This document shows, piece after piece, positions 26,315 to 35,895 of a stretch of 64,000 nucleotides of DNA. Below the pieces are notes generated by a model. That model made no database searches and was not told where the DNA came from. It saw only the letters and a list, made by a program, of their open reading frames with translations. Numbering within the stretch: the stretch's first letter is position 1; each line of letters opens with the position of its first letter. The stretch lies in assembly GCF_014395425.1 (NCBI RefSeq), contig NZ_CP060711.1, positions 2,666,001 to 2,730,000 on the forward strand, given 5' to 3'. Source of the DNA: Thermomonas brevis. Its GTDB lineage: Bacteria > Pseudomonadota > Gammaproteobacteria > Xanthomonadales > Xanthomonadaceae. The position numbers were made by a program, and so were the translations under genes.

Positions 26315-27184
26315 CCCGTGTCGCCATCCTCACGCCCGATCCGGCGGAAGTCGCCTATCCCGACCTGTGGCCGAAAGTGCTGGCGCGGCTGCAACGCGCG
26401 CTGGACGGCGCGGGCATCGAGGCCGTGCCGACGCCGTGGACGGCGCACATGGACGATGCGGCTGGCCTGCACGATTACGCCTGCGTGCTACCGCTGCTGG
26501 TCTGGGGTTACCACCACGACGCCGCGCGCTGGCAGCGGGCCTGCGCGACCTGGGAGAGCGAAGGCGTGCCGTTGGCGAACCCGGCGAAGGTGCTGGCGTG
26601 GAACACCGACAAGCGCTACCTGCGCGAACTGGCGGAACGCGGCGTGGCGATTCCGCCGACCACGTTCACCGATGCGCTGTCGCAGGATGTGGTCGAACGG
26701 GCCTTCGCCGACACCGGCGCGGACGAACTGATCGTCAAGCCGGCGGTGTCCGGCGGCGCATGGAAGACCCGGCGGTTGCAGCGCGGCGAAGCGGTCGGTG
26801 CGACGGACGGCATGGCGATGCTGCTGCAACCCTTCCTTCCGACCATCGAGACGGACGGCGAAACCTCGCTGCTGTATTTCGGCGGACGCCTGAGCCACGC
26901 GGTGAACAAGCGCCCGGTGGCCGGCGAGTTCCGCATCCAGGAGGAATTCGGCGGCCAGTACGCGCTGGTGCCCGAGCCGCCGGCCGCTGCGGTGGCGCTG
27001 GCCGAACAGGTGCTGCAAGCCGTCGGCGAGCCGCTGCTGTACGCGCGCATCGACATGGTGCCGGACGCCGACGGCCGCTGGCTGCTGATGGAGGCCGAGC
27101 TGATCGAGCCGGATTTCTATCTCGGCGTCGATCCGGAAAAAGGCGAAGGATTCGCGCGGGCGCTGCGGGAGCGGATACAGGCCG

Positions 27185-27192
<8 letters not shown>
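26311..27192 (+). CDS. ATP-grasp family protein
   Basis: 293 residues. Resembles RimK/glutathione-synthetase-like ATP-grasp proteins: central LIVKPAVSGGAWKTRR with the ATP-binding lysine, MLLQPFLPTIETDGETSLLYFGG, and the C-terminal metal site LLMEAELIEPDFYL. Such enzymes join a carboxylate to an amine using ATP; the substrates cannot be told. Overlaps the S15 hydrolase by four bases and ends 8 bases inside the convergent ABC-F gene. Confidence 0.78.
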
Positions 27193-28819
<1,627 letters not shown>

Positions 28820-28821
28820 GG

Positions 28822-28830
28822 TTCTTCTCC
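28822..28830 (-). promoter_or_regulatory. Shine-Dalgarno region of the ABC-F gene, sequesterable
   Basis: GGAGAAGAA, two bases before the ATG at 28819. It is exactly complementary to TTCTTCTCC at 28880-28888 and can alternatively pair in a local hairpin TCTTC-TGGA-GAAGA (28836 to 28823). Confidence 0.7.
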
Positions 28831-28879
28831 AGAAGATGAAGATCCTCTGCGCGCGGCGTGCGTGACGCTGGCGCAGGGC

Positions 28880-28888
28880 GGAGAAGAA
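28880..28888 (-). promoter_or_regulatory. anti-Shine-Dalgarno element in the ABC-F leader
   Basis: TTCTTCTCC, starting with the base after the uORF stop codon, a 9-base perfect complement of the ABC-F ribosome binding region 49 bases further on. A ribosome held at the uORF stop would cover it. Confidence 0.65.
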
Positions 28889-28900
28889 TCAGTGGCGCAT
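28889..28900 (-). CDS. three-codon leader peptide Met-Arg-His
   Basis: ATG CGC CAC TGA, preceded by a good ribosome site (CAGGAG, 13-8 bases before) and about 22 bases after the predicted transcription start. It is in frame with the ABC-F gene, and no other stop lies between the TGA and the ABC-F ATG. The layout suggests a regulatory uORF whose translation controls access to the downstream start; the peptide itself is likely not functional. Confidence 0.6.
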   Translation of the reverse strand: MRH

Positions 28901-28928
28901 GTCGGCGTGGTCTCCTGTCGAGGTGGCC

Positions 28929-28934
28929 AGTATA
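28929..28934 (-). promoter_or_regulatory. putative -10 element of the ABC-F leader
   Basis: TATACT on the minus strand (context GCCTATACTGGCC), 29 bases before the uORF ATG. The same bases read forward give TATAGG, a weaker candidate for the DsbA-like gene. Confidence 0.45.
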
Positions 28935-28998
28935 GGCGGCGAGGATGAACGCCGGCCCGCGGCGTGGCAGGCTGTGCATCCCGCTCGAGGAAATGCCC

Positions 28999-29652
28999 AT
29001 GACCGCACTGCGCATCGATTTCGTTTCCGACGTGGTCTGCCCGTGGTGCGCCATCGGGCTGACGTCACTGGAGCAGGCCCTGCGACGCCTCGACGGCGAG
29101 GTGCAGGCCGACATCCACTTCCAGCCGTTCGAACTGAACCCGCAGCTGTCGGCGGAAGGCGAGGGCATCGCCGAACACCTGCAACGCAAGTACGGACTCA
29201 CCGACGCGCAGCTGGAGGAAAACCAGGAGCGCATCCGCCGGCGCGGCGCGGAGCTCGGGTTCGCGTTCGACTTCAACGCACGCAGCCGCATCTGGAACAC
29301 CTTCGACGCGCACCGCCTGCTGCACTGGGCCGGCATCGAAGGCAAGCAGTCCGAACTGAAGCACGCGCTGCTGCGCGCGTATTTCAGCGAGGGGCGCAAC
29401 GTGTCCGATCGCGAAGTGCTGGCCGGGATCGCCGCCGGCGTCGGGCTGGACGCGCAGCGCGCGCGCGAGGTGCTGGCATCGGGCCACTACGCCGAAGACG
29501 TCCGCGCCGCTGAGCAGTTCTTCCAGAGCCTCGGCATCAGCGGGGTGCCGGCGGTCATCATCGAGAAGCGGCACCTCGTCAGCGGCGGCCAGCCGCCGGA
29601 GGTGTTCGAGCGGGCGCTGCGCGAGATCGCGGCGGCGAAGCAGGACGCGTAG
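28999..29652 (+). CDS. DsbA-family oxidoreductase, FrnE-like
   Basis: 217 residues from the ATG at 28999, chosen over an ATG two codons upstream because CGAGGA stands 8 bases before it. Thioredoxin-fold FrnE protein: active site CPWC in DFVSDVVCPWCAIGL (near 16-19), helical insertion, and the cis-Pro loop ISGVPAVIIEKRHLVSGGQP. No signal peptide, so cytoplasmic, unlike periplasmic DsbA. Family members act as polyketide or disulfide oxidoreductases; physiological role here unknown. Confidence 0.88.
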   Translation: MTALRIDFVSDVVCPWCAIGLTSLEQALRRLDGEVQADIHFQPFELNPQLSAEGEGIAEHLQRKYGLTDAQLEENQERIRRRGAELGFAFDFNARSRIWNTFDAHRLLHWAGIEGKQSELKHALLRAYFSEGRNVSDREVLAGIAAGVGLDAQRAREVLASGHYAEDVRAAEQFFQSLGISGVPAVIIEKRHLVSGGQPPEVFERALREIAAAKQDA

Positions 29653-29697
29653 GCGCGGAGTTGATCCACGCATTCCGCTCAAGCAGGAAAATCCCAC

Positions 29698-30084
29698 TTG
29701 TCAGCATTCATTCCCGATTTTCTTGACTACTGCAGGAAAGCCTTCCGATGGCAGCATGGCCGCCAAGGCTCCGGCTACGACAAGATGTTGTTGCTCACGG
29801 CTTCATGGCCAATCGCTTTCGACAGCTATCTGATTCGCTACCCGATCGGCTCCAGCATTCCACCTCATACGGATCCGGTTACTGGCAGGAACCACTACCG
29901 GCTCAACATCATCGTCAAGCGCTCCATCGGCGGCGGCGAGTTCATCTGCAGCGATCCCATCCTTTCCACAGCACGGATCAAGTTGTTCCGGCCGGACCGC
30001 AGCGAACACAGCGTGACCGAAGTGATCGGTAGCAGCCGGTATGTGCTTTCACTTGGCTGGCTTTGGGGCAAGAGCGACTGCTGA
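29698..30084 (+). CDS. putative 2OG-Fe(II) oxygenase-like protein, atypical composition
   Basis: 128 residues with a TTG start and AGGAAA 8 bases upstream. The likely Fe site is HTD in SIPPHTDP (near residue 56), with a distal His in SEHSV and an Arg-rich strand RIKLFRPDRSEH, as in prolyl-hydroxylase-like oxygenases (cupin fold). Base composition is visibly lower in GC than all neighbours and codon use is less biased, suggesting recent acquisition. No partner gene is evident. A different double-stranded beta-helix enzyme is possible. Confidence 0.55.
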   Translation: MSAFIPDFLDYCRKAFRWQHGRQGSGYDKMLLLTASWPIAFDSYLIRYPIGSSIPPHTDPVTGRNHYRLNIIVKRSIGGGEFICSDPILSTARIKLFRPDRSEHSVTEVIGSSRYVLSLGWLWGKSDC

Positions 30085-30125
30085 CAATTCACTCAAGCCG
30101 ACGCCGCTTCGCGGAGTGGCTTGAT

Positions 30126-31085
30126 TCAGGAGCAGGCTGCAGGCGGCGCGAAATCGTCCAGGAACGAGGCCGTCGGCACGAAGAACAGGCTGCCGGTGAC
30201 CGCGCGGCTGACGTCCAGGATGCGGTCGTAGTTGCCCTCGGGCACGCCGATGAACATGTTGCGCAGCATCTGTTCGATGGTCGAGGGCGAGCGCGCGTAG
30301 CCGGCGAAGTAGGTGCCGTAGTGGTCGCCGCCGATGCGGCCGAACGGCATGTTGTCGCGCAGGATCTTCACCTCGCGGCCGTCCACTTCGATGCTGGTCA
30401 GCACGTTGTGCGCGTAGCTGGGCTTGGCGGAATCCTCCAGCTCGATGTCGTCCAGCTTCCGGCGGCCGATGATCCTTTCCTGCACCTCGACCGGAATCGC
30501 GTTCCACTTGCCGAGGTCGTGCAGGTACTTCTGCACGATCACGTAGCTGCCGCCCGCGTGCGCCGGATCCTCGTCGCCGATCAGCACCGACTGCTCGGCT
30601 TCCAGCCCGATCGGGTTCTCGGTGCCGTCGACGAAGCCCAGCAGGTCGCGTGCGTCGAAGTAGCGGAAGCCGTGCACTTCGTCGGCGACGGTCACCGCGT
30701 CGCCCAGCCGCGTGCTGATCTGCCGCGCCAGTTCGAAGCACAGGTCCATGTGCTCGGCACGGATGTGCAGCAGCAGGTCGCCCGGCGTGGACACCGCATG
30801 GCGGTCGCCCGCAAGCAGTTCCACGAACGGATGCAGGCCCGGCGGGCGCGGCAGGCCGGTGAGCGCGTCCCACGCCTGAGCGCCGATGCCCAGCACGCAG
30901 GACAGGCTGCGGTCGGGATCGCGGAAGCGCACCGAGCGCACGAAGCCGGACAGGTCCGGCAGAAAGTCGCGCACCTTCGCCAGGCTGGCGGCGTCCGGCT
31001 TGATGGTCAGGACGAGGAAGATCGCGGCGGGCGTTAGCGGCGCGGCGACGGGTTGCGGGACGGGAGCGTCGGGCGTGGCGGTCAT
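30126..31085 (-). CDS. Dye-decolorizing (DyP-type) heme peroxidase
   Basis: 319 residues. The family signature GFVDGTENP (distal Asp) is near residue 149, with the proximal heme His in the later SYAHNVLTSIEVDG region and the catalytic Arg in RDNMPFGRIGGD. No signal peptide or Tat motif, so cytoplasmic. DyP enzymes oxidise dyes and phenolics with H2O2; no encapsulin gene is nearby. It is followed at its 5' side by a small mechanosensitive channel gene in the same orientation, 39 bases away. Confidence 0.93.
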   Translation of the reverse strand: MTATPDAPVPQPVAAPLTPAAIFLVLTIKPDAASLAKVRDFLPDLSGFVRSVRFRDPDRSLSCVLGIGAQAWDALTGLPRPPGLHPFVELLAGDRHAVSTPGDLLLHIRAEHMDLCFELARQISTRLGDAVTVADEVHGFRYFDARDLLGFVDGTENPIGLEAEQSVLIGDEDPAHAGGSYVIVQKYLHDLGKWNAIPVEVQERIIGRRKLDDIELEDSAKPSYAHNVLTSIEVDGREVKILRDNMPFGRIGGDHYGTYFAGYARSPSTIEQMLRNMFIGVPEGNYDRILDVSRAVTGSLFFVPTASFLDDFAPPAACS

Positions 31086-31124
31086 GGGTAAGGACGATGG
31101 AGGAAAGGAATTGCCGATGCCGGT

Positions 31125-31652
31125 TCAGGCGCCGGCCGGCGGATGGGCGACGCGCACCAGCGCGCTGCCCATGATGACGCTGTTGGGGACGACGACCTCG
31201 TTGTCGTCGCCGTCCCGCAGCACGGTGAAGCCCAGCGAGATGGCATGGACGCGCGCGTCGATCAGGCCTACGGGCGTGTACAGCCGGATCGCGTCGCCCT
31301 CGCGCACGGCGCGCGACAGCACCAGCGAAAAGCCGGCGATCAGGTTGCCCAGCGTGTCCTGCGCGGCCAGCCCGCCGACCACGGACAACACGCCGGCGCC
31401 GGCCAGCAGGGCAGTGCCCAGCGCACGCAGCTCCGGCACCAGGTGCGCGTACAGCACCAGCGCCGCGAGATAGGCCAGCAACTGCGCGAACAGGCCGACG
31501 AAGCGCAGCACGGTGGCGTCGGTCAGGCGCTTTTCCAGGCGGCGGACGAAGCGGCGGATCAGCAGCGCGGCCAGCGTTGCCGCGGCCAGCGCGAGCACGC
31601 CGTAGAAGGCGGCGCCGGCGAGGCTGCCGGGATCGAACAGGTCGTGGGGCAT
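31125..31652 (-). CDS. Small MscS-type mechanosensitive channel
   Basis: 175 residues from the ATG at 31652. Three hydrophobic segments (about 15-33, 48-66, 76-95), the last forming the pore helix GAGVLSVVGGLAAQDTLGNL, then the beta domain NLIAGFSLVLSRAVREGDAI and EVVVPNSVIMGSALV. The C-terminal alpha/beta domain of full-length MscS is missing, so this is a minimal version. Same strand as and just upstream of the DyP gene. Longer starts exist in frame but give no recognised sequence. Confidence 0.85.
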   Translation of the reverse strand: MPHDLFDPGSLAGAAFYGVLALAAATLAALLIRRFVRRLEKRLTDATVLRFVGLFAQLLAYLAALVLYAHLVPELRALGTALLAGAGVLSVVGGLAAQDTLGNLIAGFSLVLSRAVREGDAIRLYTPVGLIDARVHAISLGFTVLRDGDDNEVVVPNSVIMGSALVRVAHPPAGA

Positions 31653-31809
31653 GCGGTGGCCGGCGGCTCGGAGCGTCGGCACCCAGCGTAGCGGAAGCGC
31701 GGCCCGTGCGGCCATGGGCGGATGGCCTGGTTCGCACCCGTCGCCGCGCGGCTTGCGTGATCGGACAGTCGTCCCCACGTCGGAACGGACGCAACCGGAC
31801 TTCGACCCC

Positions 31810-32913
31810 GTGCATCCGCGATGTCGCCGCTGGTTGCCGCGCCTCCTCCTGCCTGGAACGATCGCATTGACTGCTTCCCATTGCCTGCGCGCCCCGATCG
31901 GCGACTACGCCGCCTCCCATCATTCCGTGAACGGACGCTTCCGCAACGCCACGCCCCGGCCGGCCGACGCACCGGAGCCGGGCCTGAAGACGTTCTGGGA
32001 CTTCTTCTTCAACAAGCCGAAGGACACCGAACCGCACGCGCCGATCCCGGTGCGCAGGCTGACGCGCGCCGAGCTCGACGCCGCGCCGGACCGCAGCCTG
32101 TACCGGCTGGGTCATTCGACGATCCTGATGAAGCTGCGCGGGCGGTGGTGGATCACCGATCCGGTGTTCGCCGAGCGCGCCTCGCCGGTGCAGTGGTTCG
32201 GACCGAAGCGCTTCCACGCGCCGCCGATCGCGCTGGACGACCTGCCACCGATCCGCGGTGTGCTGCTCTCGCACGACCATTACGACCACCTCGACAAGGC
32301 CGCGGTGCGCGCGCTGGCGAAGAAGGCCGACCTGTTCCTGGCGCCGCTGGGCGTGGGCGACCGGCTGGCGTCGTGGGGCGTGCCGGAGGCGAAGATCCGC
32401 CAGTTCGACTGGTGGCAGGAAACCGGCATCGACGGCCTGACGCTGGCGTTCACGCCCACCCAGCATTTCTCCGGCCGCGGCATCCGCGACGGCGACCGCA
32501 CCCTGTGGGGCTCGTGGGTGATCGTCGACGGCGACAGGCGCGTGTACTTCAGCGGCGACAGCGGCTACTTCGACGGCTTCGCCGAGATCGGCCGCCGCTA
32601 CGGGCCGTTCGACCTGGCGATGATGGAAACCGGCGCCTACAACGAACAGTGGCCCTACGTGCACATGCAGCCGGCGCAGACCGTGCGCGCCTTCCGCGAC
32701 GTGCGCGGCATGTGGCTGCTGCCGATCCACAACGGCACCTTCGATCTCGCCATGCACCCGTGGCATGAGCCCTTCGACGAGGTGCTGCGCATCGCCGAGG
32801 CGCAGGGCATTCGCGTCGCCACGCCGGTGATGGGCGAACGCATCGACCTGGACGCGCCGCAGCCCGGCGAGCGCTGGTGGCGTGGAGTGATGGCGCAGGA
32901 AGCGGCGCGCTGA
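31810..32913 (+). CDS. MBL-fold metal-dependent hydrolase (NAPE-PLD/UlaG-like)
   Basis: 367 residues if translation begins at GTG 31810, which gives a basic N-terminus and a hydrophobic export signal (RLLLPGTIALTASHC); in-frame ATGs at 31714 and 31651 are alternatives. Metallo-beta-lactamase motifs: LLSHDHYDHLDK (HxHxDH), PTQHFSGRGI, YFSGDSGYFDGF and LPIHNGTFDLAMH. The pattern is that of NAPE-hydrolysing phospholipase D-like proteins of the bacterial envelope. Probably periplasmic; substrate not known. Confidence 0.82.
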   Translation: MHPRCRRWLPRLLLPGTIALTASHCLRAPIGDYAASHHSVNGRFRNATPRPADAPEPGLKTFWDFFFNKPKDTEPHAPIPVRRLTRAELDAAPDRSLYRLGHSTILMKLRGRWWITDPVFAERASPVQWFGPKRFHAPPIALDDLPPIRGVLLSHDHYDHLDKAAVRALAKKADLFLAPLGVGDRLASWGVPEAKIRQFDWWQETGIDGLTLAFTPTQHFSGRGIRDGDRTLWGSWVIVDGDRRVYFSGDSGYFDGFAEIGRRYGPFDLAMMETGAYNEQWPYVHMQPAQTVRAFRDVRGMWLLPIHNGTFDLAMHPWHEPFDEVLRIAEAQGIRVATPVMGERIDLDAPQPGERWWRGVMAQEAAR

Positions 32914-32923
32914 GGCGCGCCGC
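32902..32923 (+). terminator. hairpin spanning the MBL gene stop
   Basis: GCGGCGCGC / GCGCGCCGC with loop TGAG containing the stop codon; no T-tract. A second small hairpin GTGACG-CGC-CGTCAC (32939-32953) sits in the gap before the convergent LysR gene. Confidence 0.4.
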
Positions 32924-32952
32924 CTGAAACCGGCAAGGGTGACGCGCCGTCA

Positions 32953-33879
32953 CTATCCCAACGCGATCGCCTTGCGCTTTTCCACCAGGAAGTCGAGCAG
33001 CGCCCGCACCTTTCGCGGCATCTGTTCGCGCGTCGGCACGTACAGGTGGAAGCCGGGCTGCACGTGCTTCCAGTCCTTCAGGACCGCGACCAGCGACCCA
33101 TCCCGCAGCTGCGGATGGATGGCGATGTCGATGGTCTGGATCAGGCCGATGCCGGCAACGGCGGCACGGGTCATGCCCTCGTCGTCGTTGGTGACCAGGT
33201 TGCCGGTGACGGACTGGGTGAAGTGCTGGCCGCGCTTGCCGGGTTCGCTGAAGTCCCAGTCGTGCACGGTTCCGCTGCCGGAGTAGCGGTAATTGATGCA
33301 GTTGTGCCCGGCCAGATCCGCCGGCGTCTTCGGCACGCCGTGCCTCGCGAAGTACGCCGGCGAGCCGGCCACCGCCATCGACAGCGGCGGCGTGATCGGC
33401 ACCGCCACCACATGCTCGGCCAGGCTGCGGCCCAGGCGGATGCCGGCATCGCAACCGTCGGCGATGATGTTGGACAGCCGCTCGGCCATCACCAGCTCCA
33501 GTTGCACCTTCGGATGGCGCGCCTGGAATTCGGGCAGGTGCGGCTCGATCAGCGCTTTCGCGGCCATGCGCGAGGTATTGAGCCTGACCAGGCCGGCCGG
33601 TTCGCCGTCGGCTTCATCGAGCGAGGCCAGCGCGCGCTCGATGGTCGCCAGCGATGGCGCCAGCGCTTCGAGCAACTGTGCGCCCGCTTCGGTCAGCGAC
33701 ATGTCGCGGGTGGTGCGGTTGAGCAGCCGCACGTCCAACTGTTGTTCCAGCGCCTTCAGCTGCTGGGACAGCGCCGCACGGGTCACGCCCATCTCCTCGG
33801 CCGCCCTGGTGAAACTGCGGTGGCGGGCGATGTGGGCGAACCAGGTCAGCGAGGAAACCAGGGAGGGCTCTAGCGGCAT
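32953..33879 (-). CDS. LysR-type transcriptional regulator
   Basis: 308 residues. N-terminal winged helix-turn-helix SFTRAAEEMGVTRAALSQQL (residues 22-41), then the two-lobed effector domain. Transcribed divergently from two hydrolase genes and a reductase-like gene, the usual layout for a LysR regulator and its target operon. A perfect 8-3-8 palindrome lies 2 bases before its start codon. Confidence 0.92.
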   Translation of the reverse strand: MPLEPSLVSSLTWFAHIARHRSFTRAAEEMGVTRAALSQQLKALEQQLDVRLLNRTTRDMSLTEAGAQLLEALAPSLATIERALASLDEADGEPAGLVRLNTSRMAAKALIEPHLPEFQARHPKVQLELVMAERLSNIIADGCDAGIRLGRSLAEHVVAVPITPPLSMAVAGSPAYFARHGVPKTPADLAGHNCINYRYSGSGTVHDWDFSEPGKRGQHFTQSVTGNLVTNDDEGMTRAAVAGIGLIQTIDIAIHPQLRDGSLVAVLKDWKHVQPGFHLYVPTREQMPRKVRALLDFLVEKRKAIALG

Positions 33880-33880
33880 T

Positions 33881-33899
33881 TGTTTAGTTTAACTAAACA
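33881..33899. promoter_or_regulatory. LysR-type operator palindrome
   Basis: TGTTTAGT-TTA-ACTAAACA, perfect dyad and an AT-rich island in GC-rich DNA. It contains the T-N11-A signature and lies beside the LysR start, 98 bases before the hydrolase gene. Confidence 0.7.
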
Positions 33900-33997
33900 C
33901 TGATGTCTCTGGAGCGTGGTTTATCCCGCCCAATGCGCGACCTAGCATGCCCTCCATGCCGACGGCCGCGTCGGTGCAACCCACCGAGGAAAAGCCC

Positions 33998-34915
33998 ATG
34001 TCCAGCGTGACCTTCAAGAATCTCAACGGCCAAGGCATCACCCTGGCTGCCGTCGTCCACTTCCCCGCCGGCTTCGATGCGTCGAAGGCATATCCGGCTG
34101 TCGTCGTCTCCCATCCCGGCGGCGGCGTGAAGGAGCAGACCGCCGGCCTGTACGCCGGGAAGCTGGCCGAACACGGCCTGATCGCCATCGCCTTCGACCG
34201 CTCCTACCAAGGCGAGAGCACCGGCGAACCGCGCCAGCTGGAGAACCCCTACATCAGCACCGAGGACGTGAGCGCCGTGGTGGATTACCTGACCACGCTG
34301 CCCTACGTGGACAACGACAGGATCGGCGCCATGGGCATCTGCGCCGGCGCGGGCTACAGCGCCAACGCCGCCATCAACGACCGTCGCATCAAGGCGCTGG
34401 GCATGGTCAGCGCGGTGAACATCGGCCAGATGTTCCGCAACGGCTGGGACGGCTCGGTGAAGGACGCCGACGCGCTGCCCTACCTGGAAGCCGGTTCGCA
34501 GGCGCGCACCGCCGACGCCGGCAACAACCCGATGGCCACCATGCCGCTGGCCCCGCTGAAGGAGGAGGACGCCCCCAACGCTGAACTGCGCGGCGCCTGG
34601 GAGTACTACCACACCTCCCGTTGCGAGCATCCCAATGCCCCCGGCTACACGCTGGCGCGCTGCCTCACCCAGATCATCACCTACGACGCCTACAACAAGG
34701 CTGAGGCGTTCCTGACCCAGCCCGTCCTGGCCGTGGCCGGCAGCAGGGCGGGCAGCAAGTGGATGAGCGACGACCTGATCGCCCGCGCGGCGAGCAAGGA
34801 CAAGCAGCTTCACATCGTCGAAGGTGCAGACCACATGGATCTGTACGACGTGCCCAAGTACGTGGACGAGGCTGTCTCGAAGCTGGCCCCGTTCTTCCAG
34901 TCCAAGCTGAAGTAA
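33998..34915 (+). CDS. alpha/beta hydrolase with Cys nucleophile, copy 1
   Basis: 305 residues from the ATG at 33998 (GAGGAAAAG upstream). Dienelactone-hydrolase-like fold: oxyanion VVVSHPGGGVKEQTAG, nucleophile elbow GICAG with Cys115 in place of Ser, and the C-terminal His in VEGADHMDLYD. First gene of a probable three-gene operon under the divergent LysR regulator. It is about one-third identical by eye to the next gene, so the pair arose by duplication. The substrate is unknown. Confidence 0.82.
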   Translation: MSSVTFKNLNGQGITLAAVVHFPAGFDASKAYPAVVVSHPGGGVKEQTAGLYAGKLAEHGLIAIAFDRSYQGESTGEPRQLENPYISTEDVSAVVDYLTTLPYVDNDRIGAMGICAGAGYSANAAINDRRIKALGMVSAVNIGQMFRNGWDGSVKDADALPYLEAGSQARTADAGNNPMATMPLAPLKEEDAPNAELRGAWEYYHTSRCEHPNAPGYTLARCLTQIITYDAYNKAEAFLTQPVLAVAGSRAGSKWMSDDLIARAASKDKQLHIVEGADHMDLYDVPKYVDEAVSKLAPFFQSKLK

Positions 34916-34965
34916 ACCATTCCAAGGCTGGATCACCCTCGTTTTCATTGGACACCGAGCCATCC

Positions 34966-35895
34966 ATGAGCAACATCAAGACCGTCACCTATCAGAACCT
35001 TGGCTGGGAAACCGCTGCGGATATCTACCTGCCGCCGGGCTTCGACGATAAGAAAAAGTACCCCGCCATCGTCAGCACCCACCCCATCGGCAGTTGCAAG
35101 GAGCAAACCGCCGGCAACATCTACGCCAAGGGCTTGGCCGAGCAAGGCTTTATCGTGCTGGTGCATGACGCCAGCTTCCAGGGTGCCAGCGGTGGCAGGC
35201 CGCGCTTCATCGAAGACCCGGCCATCCGCGTCTCGGACATCCGCTTCGCCGTGGATTACCTGCAATCGCTGCCCTATGTGGACGTCGAACGCATAGGTGC
35301 CATTGGCGTGTGCGGCGGCGGTGCCTACACCCTGCATGCGGGCATCACCGACCATCGCCTCAAGGCGCTGGTGTCCATCACCGGCGTGAACTACGGCCGC
35401 TTGATTCGCGAAGGTTTCGCCCAGTTCAAACCGCTCGAACTCGCCCGGAACATCGCTCGAATGCGGGCGGCCCAGGCCCAGGGCGCCGAGCGCGACGTGG
35501 CCGACCTGCTGCCCGAGTCCGTGGCCTCGGCTCGGCAGGCCGGCATCACTGACATCGATGTTCTGGAGGCCACCGACTACTACAAGACCGCGCGCGGCCA
35601 ACAACCCAATGGCGCCACCAGCCAGTTGATGTCGTTCAGCGGCGCGGCCATGGGCTGGGATGCCTTCCTGAACGCCGAGGTGCTGCTGACCCAACCGCTG
35701 ATGGTCGTCATCGGAGACAAGCCTGGCGGCTTCGGCGCCTACCGCGACGGCTGGGAGATCTACAGTCGCGCCGCCTCGGCGAACAAGCACATCGTTGTGG
35801 CCGAGGGGTGGTCGCACTACGACCTGTACGACAAGCCCGAGCCGGTGGCCATCGCCATGGCCAAGGTCGTGCCGTTCTTCAAGGAGCACCTGTGA
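34966..35895 (+). CDS. alpha/beta hydrolase with Cys nucleophile, copy 2
   Basis: 309 residues. Same architecture as copy 1: VSTHPIGSCKEQTAGN, nucleophile elbow GVCGG (Cys116) and VVAEGWSHYDLYD. The conserved KEQTAG and PYVD...RIGAIGVCGG segments tie it to copy 1. It is 50 bases downstream of copy 1 and its TGA overlaps the GTG of the following reductase-like gene (GTGA). Confidence 0.82.
   Translation: MSNIKTVTYQNLGWETAADIYLPPGFDDKKKYPAIVSTHPIGSCKEQTAGNIYAKGLAEQGFIVLVHDASFQGASGGRPRFIEDPAIRVSDIRFAVDYLQSLPYVDVERIGAIGVCGGGAYTLHAGITDHRLKALVSITGVNYGRLIREGFAQFKPLELARNIARMRAAQAQGAERDVADLLPESVASARQAGITDIDVLEATDYYKTARGQQPNGATSQLMSFSGAAMGWDAFLNAEVLLTQPLMVVIGDKPGGFGAYRDGWEIYSRAASANKHIVVAEGWSHYDLYDKPEPVAIAMAKVVPFFKEHL

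Noticed and set aside
28889..28900. TGA in the ABC-F leader as a selenocysteine codon
   Set aside because: No selenocysteine insertion stem-loop is evident directly after it and the family has no selenoprotein members; a uORF stop is simpler.
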